Source of the DNA: Bifidobacteriaceae bacterium
GTDB lineage: Bacteria > Actinomycetota > Actinomycetes > Actinomycetales > Bifidobacteriaceae
Direction of reading: 5' to 3'
NCBI GenBank assembly: GCA_022651005.1
Contig: JALCQD010000001.1
Coordinates: 124,001-188,000 of the forward strand
DNA length: 64,000 nucleotides
Shown: piece by piece, positions 29,213 to 38,835 of the stretch
How the letters are laid out: every line of letters starts with the position of its first letter
Position numbering within the stretch: position 1 is the first letter of the stretch
Notes under the pieces: generated by a model
What the model was told of the DNA's origin: nothing
The model's database searches: none
What the model saw: the letters and a program-made list of their open reading frames with translations, nothing else
Translations under genes and position numbers: made by a program

Positions 29213-30065
29213 CTTCTGTCTGTGCGTGCGTTTTGGCATATGGAGCATTGTGTGTGGCGCTATCTTCAGCCGTGGCGTCCTTCGTCAAAGCTGGCGCTGC
29301 GGAGGCCGGCTCGATTTCGAGCAACTCACCCTTTTCTACGGCGTTGCCTGATGCCGCCTTCTGCGACGGCCCCTTACCGGTTGCGAGGTTGTAGATCCAT
29401 TTGGCGAGGAAGTAGACGATGACGAGGCAGAAGAGCACGATGATGACGATCTCGATCTTGTCGAGAACGTCGAGGATGAGGCACCATTGGTGGCCAAGGC
29501 CGTAGCCGAAGCCGATGAGGATGGAATTCCACACGAAAGAGCCAAGCAGCGTCCAACCGGTGAAGTGCATGAAGTTCATGCGATTGATGCCTGCTGGGAT
29601 GGAGATGAGAGACCGCACCACCGGGATCACGCGGCCAACAAGAACTGACCAGGTGCCATATTTGGTGAACCAGTGATCCGCTCGTTCCAAATGCTCGGGA
29701 ACCACGCCGGGGATCTTGGTGGCGATGTTCTTGAGGCGATCGAAGCCCACTGCGCGCGAGACGGCATAGAGCACCCATGAACCCACAAGGGAACCGATGG
29801 TGGCCCAGATGAGCGCCTCGATGAGCGAAAGGCTGCCTTGTGCTGCAGAGAACCCTGCAAGAGGAAGGATCACTTCGCTCGGAATAGGCGGGAAGATGGA
29901 CTCGAGCGCCACACCGAAACCAACAGCGGGCCCGCCCGCCATAGACATGAGATGTACCAACCAGCCGGTGATCTCGGCGATGATGCCGGTTCCGGCCGTA
30001 GTGCACGCAGTGCCGCTCGTGGAGGCTGCTGCTGAGGTTATGGAAACGATGGCGCTTATAGTCAC
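29187..30065 (-). CDS. DedA-family membrane protein
   Basis: 292 residues with about five transmembrane segments. Family marks are ALESIFPPIPSEVILPLAGF and GRVIPVVRSLISIPAGINRM (re-entrant helix with key Arg residues). DedA proteins take part in lipid (undecaprenyl phosphate or phosphatidylethanolamine) recycling across the membrane in known cases. The C-terminal 40 residues are charged and overlap the start of arc. A GTG start is assumed and could be slightly off. It is first in the dedA-arc-dop-...-pafA direction. Confidence 0.87.
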   Translation of the reverse strand: MTISAIVSITSAAASTSGTACTTAGTGIIAEITGWLVHLMSMAGGPAVGFGVALESIFPPIPSEVILPLAGFSAAQGSLSLIEALIWATIGSLVGSWVLYAVSRAVGFDRLKNIATKIPGVVPEHLERADHWFTKYGTWSVLVGRVIPVVRSLISIPAGINRMNFMHFTGWTLLGSFVWNSILIGFGYGLGHQWCLILDVLDKIEIVIIVLFCLVIVYFLAKWIYNLATGKGPSQKAASGNAVEKGELLEIEPASAAPALTKDATAEDSATHNAPYAKTHAQTEDDVNDVKR

Positions 30066-30148
30066 ACAGTCATTGTTTCAGATGAGAGTGACGATGTGGC
30101 ATGGGAATGGAGATTAGTGCATAAGCTTTGCGACTTCTCATTTCGAAC

Positions 30149-30739
30149 TCAATCATCAAAAAGCATCGCTTGAAAAGGACCTTGTGTCCTTTCATCTTCA
30201 GGCCTCACAAGGTGCAAATGGCACTCCTTGACGAATTGGAAAGTAGGAACACAAGGAACCTCTATAAGGTGGCATGCATCGGGAATTTTCACGCGTGAAC
30301 GACGTAACGAATCTGCAGTTTCCAGAGTCACGACAGTCAAGTTATGCACTTTAGCGTATGCGATGACGAAAGCATCTGCGTTACTAGGATCTCGGAATTC
30401 CTTGATGGCATCATCTGTATATCGATGCAGCGGAACTTTTCGCCTTTGTGCTCCATGCGTATCGAGTAATCCCTGCACCTGTTTGATCAGCTGGAGATAG
30501 ACATCTAGAGATTCTCGATCGACGGGATGAAATACTTTCTTGCATTTCGTGTGCGTAATCCAAGCATTCAGCGCATCATCGCGCTTCGATATCTCTTCAT
30601 GCACCTGTTCAATGCTGCACGCCATATGATCTTCAAATTGCTGTTGTAACCAATCCCAAAAACCTGGCGCAGTATCAAATCCGTAATATCTGTTTTGTGC
30701 ATCAATGAAGACATTGGTATCGAGGATGTACGACGTCAT
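30149..30739 (-). CDS. DUF4411 PIN-like protein (putative toxin)
   Basis: 196 residues. MTSYILDTNVFIDAQNRYYG gives the first PIN acidic residue; NADAFVIAYAKVHNLTVVTLE carries later ones (D in ADAF, E in TLE). This matches DUF4411, a PIN-like family expected to be a ribonuclease. It overlaps the ImmA/IrrE gene upstream by 4 bp. Such pairs are known as toxin-antitoxin-like modules; that role here is inferred from the pairing. Confidence 0.75.
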   Translation of the reverse strand: MTSYILDTNVFIDAQNRYYGFDTAPGFWDWLQQQFEDHMACSIEQVHEEISKRDDALNAWITHTKCKKVFHPVDRESLDVYLQLIKQVQGLLDTHGAQRRKVPLHRYTDDAIKEFRDPSNADAFVIAYAKVHNLTVVTLETADSLRRSRVKIPDACHLIEVPCVPTFQFVKECHLHLVRPEDERTQGPFQAMLFDD

Positions 30740-31926
30740 GTAGTCACCTCCGCAGGCATTTCCCTCGCCACTCTTATGGCATTAGTGAAAGTATCGATTT
30801 TCTTAACGCCCGTAAGATTGCATGCATCTATATAAGAAGTTCTTCCTTGCTCCACGGAATCGGCAACTGCACGGAAAAATGATGGAGAAGTTCTTCTCAC
30901 AGTTCCCTTCCATGAGCTATCAGGCCCGCCTTTCCCCCCATGAGACTTGCTCTTATACGGTTGTTGCCTCAACTCATCACGTTTCTGCACATACTGATCC
31001 CAACTCAGCTTGCCAGCAGAATAATATTGGGACAGCAGGGTTTGGGAACTGACATGAAGACTGAATGCTGTCTGAGGCAATTCTTGCAACAGAATTTCAA
31101 CTGATCTTCCTCGCGCTAAAGCCTGGGCGGTACCAAGCGGGATGAGAAACTCTGCAGCAAAGCGATCACACCACGTCTCTTCTTCCCTGCCGTGTGTCAC
31201 CACCTCGGTCTTTGACGAGTCCAAAAGCTCAGCGTTCGTTGACGGATTAGACAACGCGCTATGGCCCAGCAAAATGTGCCCGAATTCATGAATAAGTGTG
31301 AAAAGCTGAGCCGGCTCGGAATCTTTCGTATTGACAAAGATCACAGGTGCCATGGCGTCCGAGAGAGAAAATCCACGGAACTCATCTTGATCCAACGTTC
31401 TTTTCACACTGCCCGGGACGCTTCCTGATCGCATCACTAGAATCCCGGCACTTTCCATTCCCGTAGAAAGCCAGCGGAAAGCGGCATTGGCATCTCTGAG
31501 CTTGGCGGAGGGAGGGTATCCGAAGACCTGACGGTAATCGGAGGCGACTCGCTCTGGAACACGAGTTTTCGCTACGCTTCCGACGAGATCAACCTCTTGA
31601 CGGCCCTCTTCTTCCATCCACTCACGAAACCATATTTGCCGATGCTGAATGGCAGAAATGGTATCAAGCAAATTCCCAGAAGGCTCTGCGAGCCTTGCAC
31701 CCTTGACGGCGCGCATGTCGGGAATCTGGACTTTCTCTTGCGGTATACTGCTTCCAAGAAGCACATCAAGAGGAACACCAGTCCGTTCCGCGAAGTTCAG
31801 AATCTTCGGAAGAGTAGGCTTTTCTGAACTGTCGAGCCACTTTTTTAGCCCCGTAGTCTGAAGGCCGGCACGCTTCCACGCCCATTGCAGCATGCGAGGG
31901 GATACATCAACAAGCAGCTCGCTCAT
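30736..31926 (-). CDS. ImmA/IrrE metallopeptidase with N-terminal HTH
   Basis: 396 residues. The N-terminal ~70 residues look like an XRE-type helix-turn-helix (MLQWAWKRAGLQTTGLKKWL, then PKILNFAERTGVPLDVLLG). The middle carries the zincin motif LFTLIHEFGHILLGHSAL and then EETWCDRFAAEFLIP, which supplies the third metal ligand. ImmA/IrrE proteins cleave repressors or act as antitoxins. AAAGGGGG precedes the ATG. First gene of the pair with the DUF4411 protein; the HTH suggests autoregulation from the AT-rich promoter region at 31930-31990. Confidence 0.85.
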   Translation of the reverse strand: MSELLVDVSPRMLQWAWKRAGLQTTGLKKWLDSSEKPTLPKILNFAERTGVPLDVLLGSSIPQEKVQIPDMRAVKGARLAEPSGNLLDTISAIQHRQIWFREWMEEEGRQEVDLVGSVAKTRVPERVASDYRQVFGYPPSAKLRDANAAFRWLSTGMESAGILVMRSGSVPGSVKRTLDQDEFRGFSLSDAMAPVIFVNTKDSEPAQLFTLIHEFGHILLGHSALSNPSTNAELLDSSKTEVVTHGREEETWCDRFAAEFLIPLGTAQALARGRSVEILLQELPQTAFSLHVSSQTLLSQYYSAGKLSWDQYVQKRDELRQQPYKSKSHGGKGGPDSSWKGTVRRTSPSFFRAVADSVEQGRTSYIDACNLTGVKKIDTFTNAIRVAREMPAEVTT

Positions 31927-32008
31927 TTCTACCCCCTTTCCTAAGGTGCAGATAACGTTTAAATTTTATCCAAAAAAGCGAAATCGTGAAGCTCACATTT
32001 CATTACGT

Positions 32009-34954
32009 CTACTTCTTCAGTTCTTGTAAGTACATCAACAGTTCCGCATCGTGCAAGCTATTCGAGCGCATTCCTGCACCCCACGAGACGGGGTATTCCA
32101 ACTGCGAGACCACCGGCGCTTGGTATTCTTTACCTTCGAGCATATTGAAGTGGCTCTTAGCTACGTTGAAATATGGATAGTGTTGGCCATCAACATTTGT
32201 ATATGTCGAAGAGAGTGACTCACCGGTCGCGGAGACAGCCTTCCCTGAACCAGTTGTCTTCTGCTGGGGCAAAATGAACCACAGTAGCGCGGAATACCCG
32301 TTGTCATCGATAGTGCTATGCGCATTGAATTCGGACGCTATCTTTCCCAACCCCAACTTCTTCAAGCCGAAGATGAGCCAACCATTCTGGTAGGCGGATG
32401 ACTTCGCTCCGTCCGTCGTACCAGTCAGGTTCCCGTCGCCATCCCTGATACGACGAGCTTCCTTAATGATCTTGTCGATAAGTGTTTGGTTCCGCTGAGC
32501 TTTTGGAAGCAGAGATTGAAGGTAAAGAGCCTCACCAAGATTGTCTGGCTCTCTAACACTCTTTACTTCGTCGTAGGGCTCCTCCATAGTGGCAATCCAG
32601 TCGCTTATTTGCCCCTCCTGACCGATGGAAGAGAGGAACATTCCGATCATTGCCGCACTGCGGTATGAGATCTTTGAATACCGAGTTCCACTTCCGGCAG
32701 AGTATTCACCGAGCGTCGTCAGTGGCTTGCCATCAATGATCTGAAACATCATCTCGTGATAGAGAACCTTCATCAATTCCGGATACTTGTAATCCGAAAA
32801 GTCGGGAATATCTACCTTGGTATCAGTTCCCTTGAGAACTTTCCCATTCCGGAAAACGCCTTTCTCGTTTTCCACGAAAGCAACCCTCTCGCCCGTCTCA
32901 CTTTCCCCAGAAACGCAATATCTAGCAGCGTCAACTGTCACGGTAGATGCCTTCAGCGTTGCAACAACGTCACCGGAGTCTAAAGACTTCACCACAGCCA
33001 CACCGTCCTGCTGCTGCCATGTAGATTGCAACAGGTATTTGGTTCTGTCTCCCATACCGAAGGTAAAGGAGGGAGAAGCTGCAGTCACTGTGAGTGGCGG
33101 AATGACGGAAAGACTTAGGTCCTTATTCTCACTACTTTTTATCAGCTCCTTTCCGAGAGAACTCGTCATACTTTTATAGACGAAATTCTCATTATTGAAA
33201 TCTTGTACAGTGACTCCTGACTTGGACATACTCGTTGTGAACTGTTTCACCTCGAAAGTATCTTCACTACCTACCGCATTCGCTCCGCTGACAGCCCCAT
33301 CTATTCTGTATATGTTTGCCACTCCGGGGATGTTGACCACCATCTCAGAAGCCAAGATAACCGTGAGAAGAATACTCCACACTCTTGTTCGTTTGAGCCC
33401 ATAGAAACCGAAAGGCACCAAGAGAAGTAACAGTATTCCCGTAACAGGGCCAAAGAGAGAAAGCTCTTCAGGATCATATTTGAAGTGGAAAAGAAAGATC
33501 ACGATATTTGAGAGAACCAGAGAAACGAAGAGTGACTTCTTCTCGATTTTCTTGAAGAAAATAAACGGAGGAACTAAAACGACCGCCCACAGAACGGTCA
33601 ACAGACTGCTAATCTGCCTTATCCAAGCGGGATACGCCCAATACAACGCGACACTGAAATAGGATTTCACATATGAAAGTAAGGAAACGTGCTGAATAAA
33701 TGTCGCTCTTCCATCGATAGCTCTCTTGATAATGCCATTAATTGAACGCGGCATATAAGTGTTTTTCCCGAATGCGAAATACTGCACGTAAATCAGAAGA
33801 GAGAACACCGCGAGAAAAAGAAGCCCGAAGCCAATAAGACGTAAGACTGCAGTCTTTTTGGAAAAATGAGCCCGGAACATAAGGCATATGAAAAATATAA
33901 CAAATACCAATATATAAACTAAGTTGCATCCCACAACCAACAGACTCAATGCCAATAGCGCGAAATAATTGATCTTCTTCGTCCCGAAGGCGTAGCTGAA
34001 GTAAAGAACACTCAACAAAATACTGAACTGTGAAAGTATAAAAGTCTCGACGATTTGTCCACCCTGGAGCAAAGTGGGGGCCGAAAATAGTAATACTGCC
34101 GATCCCAGATAATTCAGGGGGGACGATTTTGAAATCGTAGATATGAAGAGCGAAAAAAGTCCAACGTTCAAGCTTGCTACAGAGATAAGCATGAACCGCA
34201 TAGCAATCGTCCCTGCACCATTCAAGGGAGCAAAGAGACTATATACCGTATGCCAGATGAGCACATAAAGCGGATGGGTATAAACCCTGTTATAGGCGTA
34301 GCCCTTCCTCGCTGTGATATTGATATCTTGAAAGACTCGTGGTGAATCAGCCCCACCGAAAATGTCTAGCGTGACCGAAAGTCGGTAGAACACCATTACA
34401 AATGTCAGTGCCACGAATGCACAGCACGCTGTGATTACTGCGATTCTAACTGCTCTTGCGCCGAAAATTCCTCTTACAAAATCCAGAAATCGAGCTTTCC
34501 ATAGCACCCAAGCGACGATAACCAACGAAAGATTGATGTTCTTGCCGAAATACAGAGAAGTAAAGAGAATAACACCTGGAACGATGTATGCCCACGCTGG
34601 AACTCGATGCAATAAGGTTGCCGCACGCTTGATCACGGCATCACGCTGCGTCTTTCTTAAAACACAGAATGCAAGTCCGAGTGCTGATACGAAAACAAAT
34701 ACCAAAGCAATCTTGCCCAGCCGAATAGACCACATAGAGCTGTTGAAATCTGACGTCATCATTGCTCTGTGGACAAGCTGCGCCGCGAACGATTTCACTC
34801 CGGGAAAGAGCATCGACGCAGACGTAAAGAGCACTGCTAAGCTGACAAGGAACGTAGCACGGATTTCTTTTGCACCTAACCTGCTATCTGCATCGCTATT
34901 TTTTTCCGGAGTTCGTTTGTTCCCCGGTGAGTTACTCATCTGTGACTTCGGCAT
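32009..34954 (-). CDS. large GT-C-like membrane protein of the EPS locus
   Basis: 981 residues. From about 30 to 540 it is polytopic with roughly 12 or more helices; an extracytoplasmic loop reads LDIFGGADSPRVFQDINITA and YNRVYTHPLYVLIWHTVYSL, which resembles the acidic first loop of GT-C (lipid-phosphate-sugar-using) glycosyltransferases. Residues 560-981 are soluble, with ARRIRDGDGNLTG and helical repeats reminiscent of six-hairpin glycosidase folds. I recognise no named family, so GT-C is inference. It lies 57 bp downstream of the UbiA gene on the same strand, which could supply its lipid-linked sugar donor. It is AT-richer than the core genes. Confidence 0.6.
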   Translation of the reverse strand: MPKSQMSNSPGNKRTPEKNSDADSRLGAKEIRATFLVSLAVLFTSASMLFPGVKSFAAQLVHRAMMTSDFNSSMWSIRLGKIALVFVFVSALGLAFCVLRKTQRDAVIKRAATLLHRVPAWAYIVPGVILFTSLYFGKNINLSLVIVAWVLWKARFLDFVRGIFGARAVRIAVITACCAFVALTFVMVFYRLSVTLDIFGGADSPRVFQDINITARKGYAYNRVYTHPLYVLIWHTVYSLFAPLNGAGTIAMRFMLISVASLNVGLFSLFISTISKSSPLNYLGSAVLLFSAPTLLQGGQIVETFILSQFSILLSVLYFSYAFGTKKINYFALLALSLLVVGCNLVYILVFVIFFICLMFRAHFSKKTAVLRLIGFGLLFLAVFSLLIYVQYFAFGKNTYMPRSINGIIKRAIDGRATFIQHVSLLSYVKSYFSVALYWAYPAWIRQISSLLTVLWAVVLVPPFIFFKKIEKKSLFVSLVLSNIVIFLFHFKYDPEELSLFGPVTGILLLLLVPFGFYGLKRTRVWSILLTVILASEMVVNIPGVANIYRIDGAVSGANAVGSEDTFEVKQFTTSMSKSGVTVQDFNNENFVYKSMTSSLGKELIKSSENKDLSLSVIPPLTVTAASPSFTFGMGDRTKYLLQSTWQQQDGVAVVKSLDSGDVVATLKASTVTVDAARYCVSGESETGERVAFVENEKGVFRNGKVLKGTDTKVDIPDFSDYKYPELMKVLYHEMMFQIIDGKPLTTLGEYSAGSGTRYSKISYRSAAMIGMFLSSIGQEGQISDWIATMEEPYDEVKSVREPDNLGEALYLQSLLPKAQRNQTLIDKIIKEARRIRDGDGNLTGTTDGAKSSAYQNGWLIFGLKKLGLGKIASEFNAHSTIDDNGYSALLWFILPQQKTTGSGKAVSATGESLSSTYTNVDGQHYPYFNVAKSHFNMLEGKEYQAPVVSQLEYPVSWGAGMRSNSLHDAELLMYLQELKK

Positions 34955-35011
34955 TGTGGCAATTCCATTCAGAATCTTTATATGGCAGTTGTTTGGGATT
35001 TACGAGCTCTA

Positions 35012-35929
35012 TCAGGGCATAACGTACAGAGCGAAGACCATCAAGATTATAAACAACAGGACCAGAAGCATGAGCTTTTTCGAGTGACGCAACACTTCTG
35101 CCGGGTCTCCATCGGAATCACCTTCAATGATTCTTGAATATTCAGCGGTTATCACCATGACTAATGCGATGGTGTATTTCATGAACCCCGAAGTATTGCT
35201 ATAGCTAACAGCCCACAGAGAGTAGAAAGTAACCGTAAGCCCCAAAAAAACATACAAGATGGGAGTTAAGAACTTAAGGTCATAATGACTGAGAACTACT
35301 CGCGCTTGGCTACCTGACGATTTGATCTCATTCCTTCGCTTACCAAAGCCCAAAAAGAATGATGCGGCAGCAATTGTCAAGAATAACCAATCTGAAATAG
35401 CAACATCAATGATTGCACCACCATAGAAAACCCTCAACACAAAACCTGCTGCGATGATTGTGACATCCACAATGGGAATATTTTTGAGGCCGAGAGAGTA
35501 TGCAATATTCAATGCCAAATACAGCCCCAAGAAAATGAGCGAAAACCATTCCCCAGAAATAAATGACACGACAAGGGCACAGATTATTCCGACCAGCAGT
35601 ATAACTATTAATCCGATGACTGCGTTTCCTCTAGAAATCGCACCGCTTGCAATGGGACGATTCTTCTTCGTTCCATGCTTCCTATCTTTCTCTGCGTCTT
35701 TCAGATCATTGAAAACATACACACTCGACGTAATAAAAGAGAAAGTAAAGAACCCAAGAATGGCTATGCCATCGCTTTGCACATTAAATAACTGGAGAGA
35801 GAAGAATAAGGGAAAGATGACAAGTATGTTCTTGGACCAGTGAAAAGGCCTAATGAGAGTAATCCACGCAGATACCACGGATTGGCGAGGTGACTTTAAG
35901 TGGTCGAACTGTCCCATTATGTGCCCCAT
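35012..35929 (-). CDS. UbiA-family prenyltransferase, DPPR-synthase-like
   Basis: About 305 residues with nine helices. The substrate motif SSVYVFNDLKDAEKDRKHGT, followed by KKNRPIASG, matches decaprenyl-phosphate phosphoribosyltransferase (Rv3806c type), as do FGKRRNEI and GDPAEVL near the end. That enzyme moves phosphoribose from PRPP to polyprenyl phosphate, the first step to lipid-linked arabinose-type donors. The substrate here is inferred from the motifs. ATG 35929 is assumed; ATG 35917 is equally possible. It is upstream of the GT-C-like gene and within the EPS locus. Confidence 0.82.
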   Translation of the reverse strand: MGHIMGQFDHLKSPRQSVVSAWITLIRPFHWSKNILVIFPLFFSLQLFNVQSDGIAILGFFTFSFITSSVYVFNDLKDAEKDRKHGTKKNRPIASGAISRGNAVIGLIVILLVGIICALVVSFISGEWFSLIFLGLYLALNIAYSLGLKNIPIVDVTIIAAGFVLRVFYGGAIIDVAISDWLFLTIAAASFFLGFGKRRNEIKSSGSQARVVLSHYDLKFLTPILYVFLGLTVTFYSLWAVSYSNTSGFMKYTIALVMVITAEYSRIIEGDSDGDPAEVLRHSKKLMLLVLLFIILMVFALYVMP

Positions 35930-36175
35930 CACGCTGCATCCTGCCCCAATAAAACTGCATAAAGCACCTTTATATGGTTTGGCAAGGTAAATCCTCTAAG
36001 AAAACACTTAATTTTAACTGTCTCCTGCGGACAGCAGCACATAACGCGCTATCGTCCACTCAGCGCATCTTTTATACCAAAGCGGAGATAGCGAGAAGAA
36101 ACGCCTCTGGGGCTTCGCTCTCTCAGCTTTTTCAGGCAGAATGAAGGCCGTTCTTAGAAAGGTCAGGTAAGTTTA

Positions 36176-38074
36176 ATGCCTCGTTCCACTCGCAGCACTT
36201 ATGGTTCCCCTTCCTCTACCTCTTACGGATCCTCCTATGGAGCTTATGCAGTGGCGAATGGTCCGCGGCACTCGGCTCCTGGCCCAATTCGCAAGAAGAA
36301 GCACCATGTTGTTCTGTGGATCATTTTGGCACTCCTAGTCATCATCGTTGCTGTCGGAGGCTTCTTTGGGTTGAAGTTCTACAAAGAAGCTAAGCAGGTG
36401 CAACAGCACGAGGAGAATGCGCTAACAATTCTTTCCGCTTTTCAAGATGTGAAGAATGCTGATTCACTCAAGACCGTGTCAGATCAAGTTCCTGAACTTC
36501 AGGATGAAACTGCTGCCGCTAAGAAGATTTCACACGGGCAGATGTGGAACACTCTGACGAAGGCCCCTTGGGTGGGATCTGACATCTCAACACTGCAAGG
36601 AATGACTGAAGTTGTGGACAGTCTCTCACAAGATGCTATTCCCACTTATTTGAAGACTGTTGAAAATCTAACAGGTTCTAAGCTAAGCACCGGTAACGGC
36701 CAGCTCAATATGCAGCCAATTCTGGCAGCGCAGAAAACACTCCCCTCCGCCAACAAACTCATCGACGCCTCTTATACAAAATATAAGAAACTAGCCACAC
36801 CAAAGATCAACATCATCAAGAATGCCTATCTTAAGGGCGAGAGGAAACTCAAGCAGGTGCGTGACACGTCCAAAGATCTCTTGGGAACTGTCAATTTCCT
36901 TCCTGGATTCCTCGGGGCGAACGGCCAGAAAACATACGTTATCGCATCAGTAACTCCAGCAGAATCTCGCTCCTCCGGAGGTCTTGTCGGCTCGCTCGGT
37001 TCCATGACCACTAACAATGGCAAAATCACTATGGGTAGCTTCTATCCAAATAAGAATTTTCAAAAGCTTGGCTATCCCAATAAGACTGCGGAAGCTCAAC
37101 TACTCTTCAACCAACCTCTTCATTTCAGTTTCGACGTACGAGATCAAGATTTCACTCCTGTTTACGCGACTGCAGCTGCAGGTATCCAGCAGGCCTGGGG
37201 CTGGGCGGGGTACACGGGTACCACCAATGGCGTGATGCAGATTGATCCCGTATTCCTTCAGGAGGTCAATAAGGTCTCGGGTGCCATTACTCTGAGCAAC
37301 GGCATAAAGCTTGATGGCACAAATACTGCAGAATATCTGCAGAGCACAATCTACAAAACTGTACCTATATACCTGCAAGATGCAGTCTTCGGCGAAGTAG
37401 CTGCTCGCTCTGTACAAAACCTGTTCTCCAATATGGGATACTCAAAACTGGCTCAGCTCTCGAAGCTTCTTCCTGAATTGGGCAAAGCTCGCCATTTCCA
37501 GATGACGTCCGACGACAAAGACACCCAGAAGTACATGGCCGAGAACAGCTACACCCCCGCTCCGCAGATGAGTGAGAAAAACCCGACTATCGGCATATAT
37601 GTCAATCAGCAGAATGCTTCTAAGCTCGATTGGTATACAAAGCGCACTACTGTAGTGACCCGCAGCTCCTGTAATGGTAATGGTTCGCAAACTTATCACG
37701 TACGTTTTTCGATGAAGAACAACCTGACTATTGCTGAACGCAGCTCGCTGAGTACCTATATCACTGGTTATGCAAAGCTTCCTATTGGCCAATCCACAGA
37801 AAAGGTACTGTTCTATGCGCCTGCTGGCGGCTCAATTTCAAAGTTCAAAGTTAGTGGCAATGGTACTGGCGCTACACCTGTTGCCTACACGCTCAATGGA
37901 CAAAGACTCTTTATGGACGTGGCGAGGATGGATCCACTGGAGACCACGACATATGAGTTCGATGTTACGACATCAAACAAGTCTTCTGAAGATCTCGAAG
38001 TAGATCAGACCCCTACGACGACAACCGACACAGGAATTTCTTATAATGTAGATGCCTGCGAGATCAAGAAATAA
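36176..38074 (+). CDS. DUF4012-domain membrane protein
   Basis: 632 residues. A Ser/Tyr-rich cytoplasmic tail precedes one transmembrane helix (about 44-66, VVLWIILALLVIIVAVGGFF), then a coiled-coil-like region and the DUF4012 domain (TYVIASVTPAESRSSGGLVG, then SLGSMTTNNGKITMGSFYPN, corresponding to the NxxExRxtGG motif). DUF4012 proteins occur in actinobacterial EPS clusters; function unknown, perhaps linked to attachment or length control. It is divergent from ubiA across a 243-bp gap that must hold both promoters; I see no clear boxes there. Confidence 0.85.
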   Translation: MPRSTRSTYGSPSSTSYGSSYGAYAVANGPRHSAPGPIRKKKHHVVLWIILALLVIIVAVGGFFGLKFYKEAKQVQQHEENALTILSAFQDVKNADSLKTVSDQVPELQDETAAAKKISHGQMWNTLTKAPWVGSDISTLQGMTEVVDSLSQDAIPTYLKTVENLTGSKLSTGNGQLNMQPILAAQKTLPSANKLIDASYTKYKKLATPKINIIKNAYLKGERKLKQVRDTSKDLLGTVNFLPGFLGANGQKTYVIASVTPAESRSSGGLVGSLGSMTTNNGKITMGSFYPNKNFQKLGYPNKTAEAQLLFNQPLHFSFDVRDQDFTPVYATAAAGIQQAWGWAGYTGTTNGVMQIDPVFLQEVNKVSGAITLSNGIKLDGTNTAEYLQSTIYKTVPIYLQDAVFGEVAARSVQNLFSNMGYSKLAQLSKLLPELGKARHFQMTSDDKDTQKYMAENSYTPAPQMSEKNPTIGIYVNQQNASKLDWYTKRTTVVTRSSCNGNGSQTYHVRFSMKNNLTIAERSSLSTYITGYAKLPIGQSTEKVLFYAPAGGSISKFKVSGNGTGATPVAYTLNGQRLFMDVARMDPLETTTYEFDVTTSNKSSEDLEVDQTPTTTTDTGISYNVDACEIKK

Positions 38075-38110
38075 TTAATTCATACCTTACTCTCATGTTA
38101 TGAATTAATT
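38073..38110. terminator. inverted repeat after the DUF4012 gene
   Basis: AATTAATTCATA and TATGAATTAATT form a perfect 12-bp stem with a 14-nt loop, starting within the stop codon. It is AT-rich, so terminator function is only probable. It lies between the convergent DUF4012 gene and the GT2 remnant. Confidence 0.5.
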
Positions 38111-38129
38111 CTATGCGAGACTTGCATTC

Positions 38130-38276
38130 CTATACATCAGGAAAGAGAAAATCTTTCTTTAATTTCAATTGCGACTTTGGGCACTTCAGTATAAAAGGAA
38201 GTGCCTCCTGCTCATTGAAACAAGGAACGACGATACTTAGCAAATGTCCCTTAGCGTCATTCTGTGCCAAAGTCAT
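38130..38276 (-). pseudogene. truncated GT2 glycosyltransferase N-terminus
   Basis: A 48-codon frame (ATG at 38276, TAG at 38130) reads MTLAQNDAKGHLLSIVVPCF and NEQEALPFI, which is the standard first beta strand and nucleotide-binding start of family 2 glycosyltransferases (SIVVPCFNEQEAL). GGAG lies upstream. After about 30 residues the homology stops, so only the beginning of the gene remains. It points to deletion of a glycosyltransferase beside the IS element. Confidence 0.7.
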
Positions 38277-38651
38277 GTAATCACGATCTCCGGTGATAGC
38301 TCAATTATTATTACTAACCCCTTCTTAAGGGTACTGAGATAAAGCATGAATTACTAAATTACTTCATAATTAGACTCCCAGTCACTTACATTATCCTGCA
38401 TATCAATAAGTATGAAGATCTGTTACCTCACAGAAGTCAATAAAACTCATCTAAGACGAAAAGGGCAATTAGCAGAATCTACACACCTTGAACTAAGCAA
38501 CAAGGAACATGCTCAGTCCAGAGACAATTTAACTTCCGTCATTACCGAGTTGCCTTGCTACTTCAAGTTGATCCAAATCCCGGTAGCCTGAAGCATCCTA
38601 CTCATAATAAGTCGATTCATAATTACTGCGACTAACGAGAAGACCCAAGAC
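38277..38651. other. gene-free stretch left of the IS element
   Basis: About 375 bp of AT-rich sequence without a credible open frame on either strand. Short open pieces with stops (for example near 38560-38620 on the minus strand) may be further gene debris, but I recognise nothing. Confidence 0.5.
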
Positions 38652-38677
38652 GGGTTATAGGTCATTAAGTGTGTCTG
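38652..38677 (+). repeat. left terminal inverted repeat of the IS
   Basis: Begins GGGTTATAGGTCATTAAG and matches the right end inverted at 24 of 26 positions. Confidence 0.8.
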
Positions 38678-38835
38678 TAATAGGCGTGGAAGGGTTGGGG
38701 TTGTTGGGTTTGGTGGGGATTATAGATTCATGATGGTTTATTCCACCCGGCCAGAATGCGTGTCTAGAAGTAGTCCGGAAGCGTTGGAATCACTGGTATC
38801 CTACAGGTTTATAAATCCTGGGGTTGACTCAATGC

